DNA of 64,000 nt from Astropecten irregularis (taxonomy: Eukaryota > Echinodermata > Asteroidea > Paxillosida > Astropectinidae): positions 8,280,798-8,344,797 of the forward strand of contig OZ020260.1 of NCBI GenBank assembly GCA_963971285.1, in the 5' to 3' direction. Made by a program: the position numbers and the translations under genes. Shown here in pieces: positions 45,854 through 58,294 of this stretch (positions within the stretch are counted from its first letter, which is position 1; every line of letters begins with the position of its first letter). The notes under the pieces are model-generated. The model ran no database searches. It was not told where the DNA came from and worked only from the letters and a program-made list of their open reading frames with translations.

Positions 45854-48800
45854 ACAACAGGACTTTCTTGTCTAGAATATTTGATTTCATTACCAATATG
45901 GTTTCCTTATTAATGGAATCTGCTCCAGACGTAATAGATGCAGTGGCTGAGTAGACTGGTGTTTGCCCAGTTGTTAACAGATCAAAACCAGGCCATGTTG
46001 GTATTTAGGGTATGTGATAGACGCACTCGCCATACAGCAAGCGACGGTCTATCACATGTGTGCAGATTTCCTTATTAATAATGCTATCCAACCCAGCACT
46101 GACCTCTAGGTTTTGACCAATCAACATCTTCGGCCTCCCTCACGATCCAGACGAAAATATTCTTAAAACAGATGTGATTGGCTGATATGCCGCGTTGCAT
46201 AAATTTTGCATGCACGCATGTATCAGACATAGTGTGGCACGGAGATAGAACGGGTGATACTCAGACTAGCTGGTATTATACCTGGATAAGTATACTGAAT
46301 ACTCTCTTTTTCAGAAATTCAGTGTATTGTATGTATAGCTTTCCTGGTTTAACTGGCACATCTCAGCCACCCTTTTGTGGTAGCATATGCATGTTTTCAC
46401 CTATTTTGAATAGCGAGATGCAAGTGCACATTGCAAATTTAAATTCCAAAATCCAAATTTTGTGAAATTGTTGGTTTTCAACGTGTCAACATGATGAAAT
46501 TTGATATTTTAACATTCCTTCACTACATCAAGTTGTGAAGTTTTAAAGCCTCCAAGTAAATGTAAATACTTTATACAATTTTCCATCCAAATTTTGGGCA
46601 ATAATAATAAGTGCCGATATTTTCTTGTTCAGTTCAATGTTTTGTTTTTTGTTCAATTATTTAGACTTATAATGAAATATTGAAATAAAAATGTTTGTTT
46701 TGTGACATAAAATGAATGTGTCATTTTGAATTTCCAATGGTTCTTGATTAACATCGTGTCTGGTATTTCCTCCTATTGAACCAACAAGGGCTAGAAAGAT
46801 GTGTAATGGAATAATTAATAGCCAAAGTTAATAACTTGACAAATTAAAATCAAAGAAAAACTCCCAAATAACTCAACAAACAGCAGTCAGTAATATCTTC
46901 ATGAAACATTTAATAAATACTCAAGAGGCACACTTGACAAGTGGTTAATATTAATTAAGAAAGCAGAATTCTGATGACATTGCACCTGTTTTTGTAGGTT
47001 TTATTTGTTCAAGTGCTGAAGTTGATTCCTTGTAAGTATGGCATTGACACTAGCCTGTGGTGCTACAGCTGTAAAGTCAAAAAGGTACCTTACCATCTCA
47101 CAGCGCTTTTAGACAAGACAGAATTGATTTAGTAAAAACCTTTTTGGATTTGTTTCTTCTTCCTGATCACTGAGGATCATGTTTGACCGATTTTGGAGCC
47201 TCCTGACCACAAGAGGCCAAAACATTTACCTAGATATAGTTTTATAAATATGGGAAAAATTAACCACCCAGTGAGAAATACATACAATTAACAGAAATCT
47301 ACTGATAAGTGAAGAAAAAGAACATCAATAATGCCAACTAGTACAGTACTGTAACTTACCATTATTTACATATTGTTATATGAAGTATTACAAAGTATGC
47401 CAGTACCTTTGCCGTAGCATGTTGTTACCCAGACCTACATGTAATAGACGATGTACATTTGCATGACACCACATGCTAGCAAACATCAAGGGATGTGTGA
47501 CAACATGTACTGCAGTGACACAATACACAAATGGACTCAAGCTCGAGTGTGACAGTGATTGTTCCTAGAATATTTCCATCTGTCTCTTTCACTCTTTCCT
47601 TTCTTGGCATCTCCACAGGTTAAATCTTATTGTCAGATGTCTTACATGTACCAATTTCAACATTTGCAAACTTATTTAAGGAAAATACATCAATGTTTTG
47701 ATAGTTTGAACAGACTGGTAGATTCGTTTTTGATTTGAGTCCATGGCTGTCATGTCTGGCAAGACATCAAGTACTATCATAGCAAAAGATAGGTCCATTG
47801 AGAATTTGATAGTAGGCCCCCCTAATAAGAAAACCCAGAAAGTACTGTTAATATTGTGTCTTATTAGGTGCAGTGAAATATTTTGTGCTGATACAAACAT
47901 GATATTGCCAAGTGCAATGGGTAATACATGTATTATCTTCAATTGGACCTGATGAGGACTTGTTGTTTGATATTCAACAAAATGCTTAATCTGCCAGCCA
48001 TATGCTGATTAGTGTGAGGCATAACACAGCTGCATCACACAGTAAATGATGTAATGTTTCATAATGACCCAATAGCACATACTTCAACCATTCTTGTTAT
48101 ATAGCTTCACACTTTCAGATGATACACAAATGAAAACTTGGCTACAAGTTGCTTGGTTAACAATTGCCCTTGTAACATTCATCCACAGAACTAATATGAT
48201 CTTCGACAATCTGAAATGTATGTGCACCATCAATTATTGAAATTTCAACAGTCCTTTTGAAAATTGTCAGCACAACATGAAATGTGTAACTGGTTGCTTC
48301 TTAATGCAGTCCATGATAGGGCCAGTTATCCCCAGCACTTTCTTTATGAACTACCAATCATGTAGATCCTTAATAACATATCATTCATGTCTGTCTGATT
48401 TATACAACGTGCTAACTAATAAATACGTATACATATCCCAATTGCACCAAAGTAATAAACAGTGCAATACCGGTATTAACTTTGCACTTCACACAATGTC
48501 TTCTTCTTCTTCTTGTTTGTAGTCATTAATCGTTAGATCTGATCATGTCATTGCATGTATTTACATTTAAATTTATATTTAAACTAAATGCCATAATAGG
48601 AACGTACTACCTACAATAAACTCAAATCTAGTATACACATTACACAATGTCAAAATATCCTGATAACACCATCATTAAGAGAAAGACAACAATACTTATC
48701 ACATGGTCACAATATTTAAAAAGATGCATTTTACATATGAAATGTGGTTGTAAAGGAGTGAACTACAGATGAAATACAGGGAAAAGTACTTGTCACATTT

Positions 48801-49059
48801 TGTTGCATTTTTCTTTTTAGTGGGGAGGGGTTGGGGCTGAGTACAATAAGAACATACTCCACACTCCACCAATGAAGAGAAGGTTTCTGCATGTCAGCAT
48901 GTACCCCGGTATGTACAATATATGCACAGTATATGTATGTCTCCAAACATGAGGACGAGTCACGATATGTATTGAATCCCAAATACATGTACCCATGTAC
49001 CTTATTATTATCAAATCATCAGCATTGATGAACATTTTTAACAATCCAGCAATATAGCT
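45854..49059. other. AK8/NCS-1 intergenic region, possible NCS-1 3' UTR
   Basis: The two genes converge here. A short palindrome (GTGATAGACGCACTCGC with its complement) lies near 46015-46060. AATAAA on the minus strand at 47000-47005 would give NCS-1 a 3' UTR of about 4.1 kb; long 3' UTRs are usual for this gene. No other gene is seen. Confidence 0.45.
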
Positions 49060-49695
49060 CAAGATTACACTTTTTTCTGGTCGTTTGCACCCATATGCAG
49101 TTACGGTACCTAAAGCCAATACTGTGAGGTACAGCTTTTTCCTGCCCATTGCTGCACTATGAACTCTTTACCTGCAACCTAGCTATTCCCTACTAATGCC
49201 TATGACATGTCCCAGTTTAAACATAACATAAACACTCATTTTTCTTCATCCTAATATGCTCTAAGTTCTTTTCCTTTTAGCCCTCACCTTCAGTGGCCTC
49301 AATTGAGGGCTTTTTCACACTATCAAAAATCTTGGGGCTTGAATCTTGAGATTTTGTTCAACCCTTTTCACACTTGAAAAGTTTCAACCCAGAGCCAACC
49401 CAGGTAGGACGGCGGAACCGGATCAAAATCAACCCTGGTATGGACCAGGGTTGAAAATCTCAACCCGGTTCCAAACTACATTTTTCGCCGTGATCCGTGT
49501 CATATGAGCCTGTTCACCAAAAACTTAAGTGTGAACACTGCATCTCTTCAATCCAGTTCAAAGACTTGCTGGGCTGAAACGGAACGTATCCGGGATGGTT
49601 TCAATACGGATCGAAAGGGCGAGTATGAAAAGGCCTTTGTGGTCTTGTGTTGGGCGACTTCCAAATAAAAATAATCAATAAAAAATAAGCACCAA
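49060..49695 (+). pseudogene. 3' end of a LINE related to copies 1 and 2
   Basis: Upstream of the tail, the plus strand reads HPYAVTVPKANTVRYSFFLP, aligning by eye to HSYTVVVPKSNTRGYSSSFF of copy 1. After a stop comes the family 3' UTR (TTTAGCCCTCACCTTCAGTG, compare TTTAGCCATCACCTGGAGTG at about 60756) and an A-rich tail near 49665-49690. A MITE interrupts the UTR at 49311-49631. Confidence 0.7.
49311..49631. mobile_element. 321-bp MITE inserted in a LINE 3' UTR
   Basis: The ends TTTTTCACACT and AGTATGAAAA are inverted. GGC is present on both sides (49308-49310 and 49632-49634), and removing one copy restores a continuous LINE UTR. The interior has repeated CAACCCNGG words and inverted CCAGGGTTGA / TCAACCCTGG. 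Confidence 0.7.
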
Positions 49696-51165
49696 CTGGA
49701 GGGATGTACATGTACATGTAGGAGAATAGTGAATGGAATACTAACATACCGGTAATCTTCTCTGATTAAACCAAGAACTTGAAGGCACCTAGGTTACTGT
49801 ACAATCTTAACAATGTACACCATACATGTACAAAGATTTGCAGTTTTAATGGCATCCTTTGACCCATTGACACTAATACAGATTTGACATTGCTGTCCAA
49901 TAACAAGAATGAGAACAATGTACAATCACATCAAGGCATTGATTGCCCTTTTCCATGTTATGTGAAAGCTGATACATGTACTGTACATACCAGGTAACAT
50001 TTACATGTACTGTATATGGTTGCATTTCTGCTGAAAACTGGTTTTAAGCTTTCTATGCAATTCCCTATGTGGTGGTACATGTATGTATACTACCATGATA
50101 AAACACATTGGACCTTTGGTTCTATATGAAAACCATCAACCTCCTACAACCTTCCCTACAATGATGAGGTGATATCAAAATTACGTAGTGGTCAGAACAC
50201 TGAGTGGTTTAAGGAAAACCACTTCCATCATGCAAAGTCTCACATTTTCCAAAGATGTAGAATCATCATTAACTAGGATTCCTTTTATGAATCTACAAAA
50301 GTAATGTTTGATTTTAAATATAGAAAATGAATTACCCAGAGAGATCCAGTGATGACCTTGCTTATTATGCATCATACATAGTAACTAGCAGCTTAATGGT
50401 ACAAACACAAGAACATACAGTGGCTGTCCCCAGCTATGAATGTAGATTCAATAATGATCAATAATATGACCTAATTCCCAACAACAAGCAAACATTTGTG
50501 GGATTATTTATGGACAATGTCCAGAGATGCCAGTGGTATTTGGCTGAAGGAAACACACACACTATCACGGCATAACTCCTGCATTCACAATAGCAATGAT
50601 CACCACTAAACAGCACTGCTTCATCGTTAACATGTAACAACTGACCAGTACTATCTTTTCATACATCAACATAGCACATAAGAAATGTTCTTACTGTTGG
50701 GCTAAAAATGTGAGATACTGTACTGTGAGGCATAAGGTTATTTGTAATTTGACATTGAGTTTCCCATCCTTCAAAAGGCTTTAATACCTGCCAAACTGAC
50801 CAAGGTACATTTTCTGAGGGGTAGTTACATTTTGTTCTCAGATATTGTTTGTTTAACTATTTATTAGTACGCAGGTAATGTAAATGTTCATAGTTAAGGT
50901 TATAATGAAGGAAGGAGCCTGGATTTCTTGAATTAGTAAAAAAAGTTTAAAATTCTGGCAATAGCTGGGAAACAAACTGACATCCCTGCTTGTCTACTGC
51001 CTGAGATTGAAGATACAAGCATCAATCCAATAACTTATCTTTTCTTTATAAAATGTATATACAAATCTTGCACACTGATGTATCTCCGAATCTGCAAGAA
51101 CAAACAAGATTCACTAAAGCTGACCTATTTAACTTTACAAAAGCTGGTTTTATAAGGTCTTCTGA
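49696..51165. other. AT-rich DNA downstream of NCS-1, nothing recognised
   Basis: No gene or element stands out. Several TACATGTAC words occur, for example 49705-49722. It probably belongs to the NCS-1 3' UTR. Confidence 0.4.
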
Positions 51166-53784
51166 TCATACCAGCCCATCGTAGAGTGATAACGCTTGCA
51201 CTATGGTGGGATCTTCCTTGGATCCATTCTGAAACTCTTCTTTTGTCAACTTGTCATCCTTGTTCTGCATTTGATGGATCAAAAATATGTAAAAAGACAA
51301 AATACATACATATGAATGACAGCATGTGGAATTTCAACTATGAATGCCGTGCTGCAAATATATATAAGTACAACGATTATTCTTGAGAGATATTTGGTAT
51401 GATCAGGAATAGGTGTGTACATGTCAAGAATTGATTGAAATGAAGAAAATAAGTCATTTGAATGGAGTCAGGAGTTACAAGCTAGCTTCAGTCTTTGAAG
51501 TGAACCAGGTCTTGGCCGGGCTGTACCTGGCTCCACATTAGTGCTAAGGTGCATTTTCAGAGTTTTGAAAACCGGAAAACGCTTTGCAAAAATTATCGGT
51601 TGCTCGAGCTCTGATTTATAAAAATGAATGATAGCGCTATATTGCACACGTATTGATAATGTGCACGATCAATGGATGCATAGCGCTTTATGTAGGAGTG
51701 TGTAAAACATGCTACAACGATCGTTGCGGCGACGTATACATGAGTTTCTGGTCTCGATCTACGTGCGTGTTTAAGAATCTTGCGATGATTTGGTGCCGGC
51801 AACCTTACAGAAAATTCATTCAGAATCGTTCATAACTTGCTCAGCGTGACCATGGAGGATGTTTTCTTCCTTCATGGCCTGACATGTCACATTTCTTACT
51901 GCATAATCTGCATTGAAGCCGGCCGAAACTCACGGTACCGAGCGCGACTTTTTGACTGCACCAAATACACACATTGTATGTACATGTACGATGTAGGCTT
52001 GCACTTCCTGCCCGATTGCGAATTTGCGACTGTGTACTTCATACACTTCGTATGCTTTTCTGGATTCTATGCTGCTGCTGCATGGGCCGGGCCATGCGTT
52101 CATGTGATGTGCATGAGGTGTGCATTATGCATCTTACGCGATATGTTTACGTCTTCTTTTGTGCGATGGTGCGATCGTTGCTTTCAGAAGGCTGGTTTTT
52201 TTTAATCAAGTTTGCGAAAAGTTTGTTTCTACTTGGCAAAATGGACCCCCAAACGACTGAAAATCAAGTATGTATTATACAGTATACACTTTTGGGGTTG
52301 TTAATGCATTGGCCAAACATCAGTCTACTTTTTAAAATGTTGGTTTCGTTATACTGTTTTTACAATTTTAAAACCGAATAGCTAGAAAAAAAAAGCGGGA
52401 GCCCGGAAATCCGTTTTTAATGCACAGCCCTACTTCACATCCACAGACATTTGCCTTGGGTTACCCCTAGTCACTGCCTTGGCACATTGTCATTGATGAG
52501 TGCAATTTCTTCAGGAATCAAGTTCAAGACATGCATATAATTACAGACCTTTAGGACCCTATAGCCCCAGATTGACTAACCTTGTCCATGAGAGCAAATA
52601 TTCTATCCACTCTCTTCTGTGGTGTGTTCTCTTCCTCTGGTAGTCTAACCATATCACCTACCATCTGATAGATAGCATCAACTATGTTCAGCATCTCTTC
52701 TCTAGTGATGAAACCATCATGGTCCAGATCATACAATCGGAATGCCCCTAAGGTGTTGAAAGACAGAACCAGTAGCAATTACACATGGTTAAGCCCATAG
52801 ATACCATTACACAAGCCATGCAAAGAAAGGACATGATGAGTTACAAACTGTGGTACTTCAAAGGGAAAATCATTTGTAGCTGTGCACAAATAACACTTGA
52901 AGCTCTAAGACTGTCACACTGACTGACAACGCATGCCCTTTTCACAGCATTAAAAGAATGGTCAAAAGGTTACATCGGGTCACACAAATATGTATGGACC
53001 ATTCTGTATGTGGTTACTTGAGTTGTGGGAATTGTACTAGGTACATGTATGTTACCTGACAGCCATATTGAATGAGCATGCATAGTGCTCCTGTCTCTTT
53101 TATCAAGCCAATAATATACATGTAAACTGTTTGAAACAAAAGTAATACACTATTTAGAGCAAATGACTGATCAATTATTGTTGTTTATATGAACATTTCA
53201 ATTCAATTAATGATACCTTCATAAAGGGAAAAACATGAATAAACTGAAAAATATTATATCAGTAAGCTCTTATTAGGTAATCAATTATTTAATCAATATG
53301 GAATTCTACAAAAATTAATTTTTTGATTTGTACCTTTTAACAAGCCAAATTTCATATAATTCCACCATTGCTCAACCAAAATCTAAGGAAGGGGTCTGCA
53401 TATATTAGGTTACATTGTGCATTTATAGTGCACTTAATTATGTTGCATAATGTAGGCTCTAATGTTTAGCTTCCATCAATAACAACAACGTAACTGCCAA
53501 GAGATATGATCTTTCCAATAGCTAGCAAGAGCAACAATTCACAAAATACAACGGGTATACCTGTCCATTTAAAATACAGCTTTGTTTGTTCCATAGCACT
53601 TATAAACTATGTGTGTGTGTGTGTGAGTGAGTGAGGGAAATGTGGAAAGCACTGCAAGATGAATACGCCCATGTTTCTTTGTCATGATTAGAATGGGATA
53701 CTTACAGTCTAGCTTCTCATCAATGTTGCCCCTTGATGTTACAGATAATGCCCTTATGAACTCTGCAAATTCAATAGCCCCATC
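51166..53784 (-). CDS. NCS1: Neuronal calcium sensor 1 (frequenin), 3' part
   Basis: NCS-1 is a myristoylated EF-hand protein that regulates Ca2+ channels, PI4-kinase and exocytosis. Exons in transcript order: 53706-53784, 52581-52747, 51166-51264, all with GT/AG borders and in phase. They encode 114 residues, matching positions 77-190 of the 190-aa family: [48 protein letters not shown], then [20 protein letters not shown] and LV before TGA. The last motif separates NCS-1 from hippocalcin and neurocalcin. The EF-3 loop is [12 protein letters not shown]. The EF-4 loop [12 protein letters not shown] has Asp at position 6, where Gly is usual. The first 76 codons, with the myristoylation site and EF-1, were not found up to 64000 and probably lie beyond the right edge. 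Confidence 0.95.
51539..52432. mobile_element. 894-bp hAT-like element in the last NCS-1 intron
   Basis: The ends TAGTGCTAAGGTGCA and TGCACAGCCCTA are imperfect inverted repeats, flanked by 8-bp sequences CTCCACAT (51531-51538) and CTTCACAT (52433-52440), seven of eight identical. Two overlapping ORFs (51837-52205 and 51974-52381) resemble no transposase domain I know. Confidence 0.65.
52748..53705. other. NCS1: NCS-1 intron, nothing recognised
   Basis: AT-rich intron between the second and third exons from the end, with no repeat or element recognised. The small GT microsatellite near 53611-53632 lies outside any exon. Confidence 0.6.
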
Positions 53785-54360
53785 CTGTCCACAAAGAAGA
53801 GACAAATAGGAGAAAACACTCATTGGTACATGTTCTGTATGTCCATCTTATCAGCAGGGAAATCTGACCATGATGTAAGATTGATAGCATAGTTATGTCG
53901 CCATCCATGCCATTTATCTCTCAGTTTAATTAAGAAGGATATTTCCATTTACACAACGTCAATACCAGTACATGAAAGAAGAGTACAAGCATGGAGGAAG
54001 GAAAAGACTAAAAGACTTTGTCTTTTCCTTCCTCCATGGTACAAGCAAGGTAAGGGTTAAAAGTAGAATATAAATACAAATGGACAAATAAACAAAGCAG
54101 AGTAAGACAGTACATATTTGAAAAACTGAAACAATAGCAAATTGTACATGTATCTAGAGACAAACAAGGACACAGACAATACAAAACATGTATGTATATT
54201 CTAAGCAAACAAAAGCACACAAAAATCAAGAACAGACTGTACTTAGCAGTTTATATTCAACATTGAAACAAGCTTTACACAACTATACACAGCTCAATGC
54301 AAAGCAAGCAGTTTGAAGTTTGCAGTTGAGATGATGGTTGTTGAGAAGTTCTTAATCATG

Positions 54361-54480
54361 GGGCCTGTTTGTTTAATGCAAAGGATCCCATATTTAGTGA
54401 TCCACCTCCTATGCAGGGTACGCTAAAATGGGATCCGGATCAGTAGAATCCGTGATCCAGTGCATTAAACAAACAGGCCC
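54361..54480. mobile_element. 120-bp MITE with perfect 20-bp ends
   Basis: The ends are GGGCCTGTTTGTTTAATGCA and its exact reverse complement, with inner pairing of GGATCC-rich blocks. It lies upstream of the known NCS-1 exons, presumably in an intron. Confidence 0.88.
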
Positions 54481-55035
54481 TTAGTGAATGACTTCACAGT
54501 ACCATTCCTCATCCATACTTCAATATATCACTTACATACAAATATAGTCAATCATATATTTATACCTTTAAAATAGCCACCTGAATGTAATGGAAACAAA
54601 ACATACAATAATGGGATGGGTATTTTGTCATAGAAAGTTTGCACAATTGTTGAATTTGGTCACTTTTAACAAGAAGATGAAATGTTTTTGGAACATTTGG
54701 CTGGCCATGCCAACCACAAGGTGTTGTTTGAGAATAAAGAAAGTTCAGTAGTACATTATACATATGGACTTGGGTCAAGTATGGATCCCATATACATGTA
54801 CATAAATGCACATACGTAAGTTCCACATAACATGAGGATCCGAACTCTTCTGGTTTGAGTTCTTCAAAATACTGCAATTCACAGTAAGAACATTTTGGCA
54901 GATGTTGGCGAATGAAGGCTACTGTGTGATGTGTCTTACAAATAATCATGTGATAAGACAACTTATTTATTTCCATTAAAGCCATTTCTCCCTGTGGAAA
55001 CTAACTTCACTAGAAATTTGTGGGCGTCTCCTGCA

Positions 55036-55452
55036 CTTTGTTCAGGAAAATAAGCAAAGTCAGAGTTTTTGAAAGGCTTTTAGATGTACATTGTATAGGT
55101 TATGACATACGGTATAACTACGCTATGTCTGCATGAGAAAACATTAACAAGCTTGCAATAGGTCAATAACATCATAAAGTGTATTGACATGTGATAAGAA
55201 TAATATGCATCAAATATTGTATAATTTTTAAATCTCATACATGTGTACATGTATGTGCCTACTCTGTACAAATACTGCATGACATTTGTTCAAATCCCAC
55301 AGCTATTGCAAGCTTGTCAATATTTTTTCATGCACTACACTTAAGATCAGACATGACGTACTAATAGGCTAATGTATGTCATAACCTATACATCTTATAG
55401 ATAGAGTAAGCCTTTCAAAAAACTCTGACTTTGCTTATTTCCCTGAACAAAG
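55036..55452. mobile_element. 417-bp inverted-repeat element
   Basis: The arms 55036-55110 and 55374-55452 are inverted, with CTTTGTTCAGG at the outer ends and AAAGTCAGAGTTTTTGAAAG within. The spacer is AT-rich. Probably a MITE in an upstream NCS-1 intron. Confidence 0.8.
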
Positions 55453-55828
55453 AAGTGTATATGTAATCAACTCAATCTTGTTTTATCTGCTGAGCCTAAT
55501 GGCATTCAAAAATAACAAATAGCTACAGTGACAGTATACAAACACTTGAAAAACCATAGCCAAAGAAAAACGATAAGGACGGAGCATCCTTTTCAATATT
55601 TTATCACATGCCAAATATTTAGCTTTACCCTTTAATACTGCCCTACTTGAGGGCAATACAGATCACCAGGGCAAATATAATCCTGAAATATTTCACAAGG
55701 TTGTCAAGTGCTGGGATATTTATATGGAGTATCTGTCAGTATCATATTAAATGTGAATCTGCTTCCAACAACTATGATTATTGGACATACACCTTTATAC
55801 CCTTGTACATTGTATTGTACAGTATTAA

Positions 55829-56132
55829 AGGTAGTATCATACTTTGGTAAGAAACTAAAACAGAAATGTTCACAAATTTACGTGTAACTTTCAGGATATA
55901 AAGATGGTGCTGCTAGAAACCTACCGTTAAAATGTTTCCGCCTGAAATGGTGTATTCATCCAGAAATTAGTCAAACAACGACCGAAAATCTTTTTGATCT
56001 TTAAAAAGATCAAAAATAAAAGAGAAAAGACTTAAAAAATACTATTTTCACAGATGACTGTTACTGTATCTGTCTTGGTATTTTTGCCCATGAATCTGTA
56101 TTTCTTTGATAAAAAACAAAGTGATACTACCT
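55829..56132. mobile_element. AGGTAGT-family TTAA element, 304-bp copy
   Basis: The ends are AGGTAGTATCATACTTTGG and GTGATACTACCT, flanked by TTAA at 55825-55828 and 56133-56136. The interior is in reverse orientation to the copy at 40154-40510. Confidence 0.85.
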
Positions 56133-56499
56133 TTAATGTGCAAATCCAGTAAGGCACAAACTTCATCAGTTATTATAGTAGCAAAGCAATCCTCCTTGGT
56201 AAAGGGTGTGTCTATGAAACTAACAAGTCCATAAAATGTAGTTTAAAAAACACCCTTCCCAGCTCCCTCCAAAAGAAAGTCTTCCTTGATCAAACAGGAT
56301 TACCAACCAAACTTTCATGTAATGTTCTACTGCTTTTGCCTTGTATTCAGCCATTGTTTGTTGAGCGTAACATCACCAAGTTTTGGTTGATTTTTTTTTT
56401 ACCATTGAGTTTTTTGGTGCTTAAGCAAACTTTGGTGATTAAGCAGCTCTCTATGAAATTGGCCCCTGGATATAAATGCATTGAATGTAAAATCCTTTC

Positions 56500-58294
56500 A
56501 TTGTATCCTGTGCAGAGAAATTAAGTTCAGATAATACCATGGCTTAGATGACTATTTGCATCGTTGTGGACGTTGAGGGCGACTGATTATTCATCAGTCG
56601 TGATTCTGGATCCCCCGTAGCTGGGTGTGCTGTTTGCTTGGCCAGCACGGACGAAAGGACCTTCATTTCCCTACAAAGTAACGGATTCCCTCCAGAAATG
56701 GGAAGGCGATATGGTACAGTTGATTTGAAGGTGTTCATTACCATTAGAGCTCGGGAAATGCAAGGTAAAAGCATTTTATCCTGTTTTTATGGTGAGAATT
56801 TAAGGGTCTTCGGTGATTGGGATATGCCCCGCCCCCTTACTCACCTATAGGGGAGGTTCATGAGTTAGACTTTATGTTTGTGTCCGTGGACACCAACTGA
56901 ATTGCTGGTATATTATGAAGCTGCAAATTATTTTGTTGGAATCTTTCATGGAAATCTTACAAAGTCGAAGATCGTCGGAAATCAAGCCAAGGGGGCTGGT
57001 GGCCGGGCAGTGTTGGCCGGGTGCTTGGGTTGCACTGGGTATGAAGCCCTGCATTGGTGAACAATAGATGCGCCATTTGGGCATTGTATTGTATATGTGG
57101 CAGATCGCGGCGTATTGTTAAAGGTTGCAGTGCGCGCCCCAGGAGCATTCCACCACATAATGAGAGTGGCCATTGTGTTAGCCTACGCATTCAATGGACC
57201 AGTTCGCCAGGGATCGGATTGCATAAATTATGCAATGTTATGAAGGTCAGTCCTAACCTTTATTGACCTCTGGCGTACCAGAGGTAATGGATGGTATTTG
57301 TTAATAATAAATTACATGAAATAAGATACAGTGTGTTTATTGGAACCTGGTTCAGAAGATAAATGAAACCCGCCTCCGGGTTATTATGTGAAGTGATCAT
57401 GAAAGAATGAAGTAGACAGTTTGGGCTCATTAGCGAGGCATACATGGTGGCGTTCTGGCCGCTCGTATTTAGAATGATTTCAGGTGTATAAGGAGATGGT
57501 TTCAAGAAAGTTCAGGGCTAGGGGGCTTGATGACCAGGGATGATAATAAGTTGCGCTTAGAAGCATATGGTATTGAGCTCTATAAATGTAATCATTATTA
57601 TTATTATTGTAGTGGTATATCTTATTGCTGGGTGGGATTTGCCCAGGGCAGAGAAAGTTTTGTCTTCCTCTTACATCGGTCTAACCTCAGGTCTGACAGT
57701 GCTCATAGCCTTTAGAGCTTTAGGGCTTCCAGTATGTGGTGACATGCACTGAGTAAACCCTATAATTATTATGAGTAGGCCTAATCATAGAAGGGTGCTG
57801 ATTAAAATTGGATCTGGCACTGGGGCACATTTTTAGGGTTTTTGTACTCGTATTAAAGGCACATACATATATGGGTGTCTGTATAAGCACATACTTGGGT
57901 GGGACGCATGTGCATTTTCACATTATTTGGGGTTTTGTGTTGTTCGTGTTTACTGTCCGGTTAATCAAATCACTGATTACCTTATGATCCTTTTAGGAGG
58001 ACGCTGGGGCCTATGGTGATGTCAGCGAGCCGGTTAATGCTCCAAGGAAATGGCTTTCTTTGCGCTAAAGATATCGACGAACATTGAGGTTCTCAGGTCT
58101 TGCGTCTAGGGCAGTGGGATGATGTGAGTTAGTACAGGGGTTGGACGAAGGCGTGGCAGGGGCGCGCCTTAGCCTTGCCCCAAGTGGAGGCAAGCAAGAG
58201 AAGGGGAAAGCGCCCAAGGAAAGACGCTGCCATGAAGGGATGGATGCGCCAGTAGCAACGGGAGCACGTCACGTCATAGTCACGTTCCTGTTCC
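56500..58294. other. Unassigned sequence upstream of LINE copy 2
   Basis: No gene recognised. The texture is more GC-rich than the left half, with overlapping short ORFs on both strands around 56640-57270 and no family motifs. Upstream NCS-1 exons were looked for here without success. Confidence 0.4.

Noticed and set aside
51837..52381. Two overlapping 120-135 codon ORFs as host genes
   Set aside because: They lie within a hAT-like element in an NCS-1 intron and have no recognisable domain.
58141..58294. Start of the 849-codon ORF as a real N-terminus
   Set aside because: The nominal start is TTG, and this stretch has no homology to LINE copy 1. It is flanking DNA that happens to be open.
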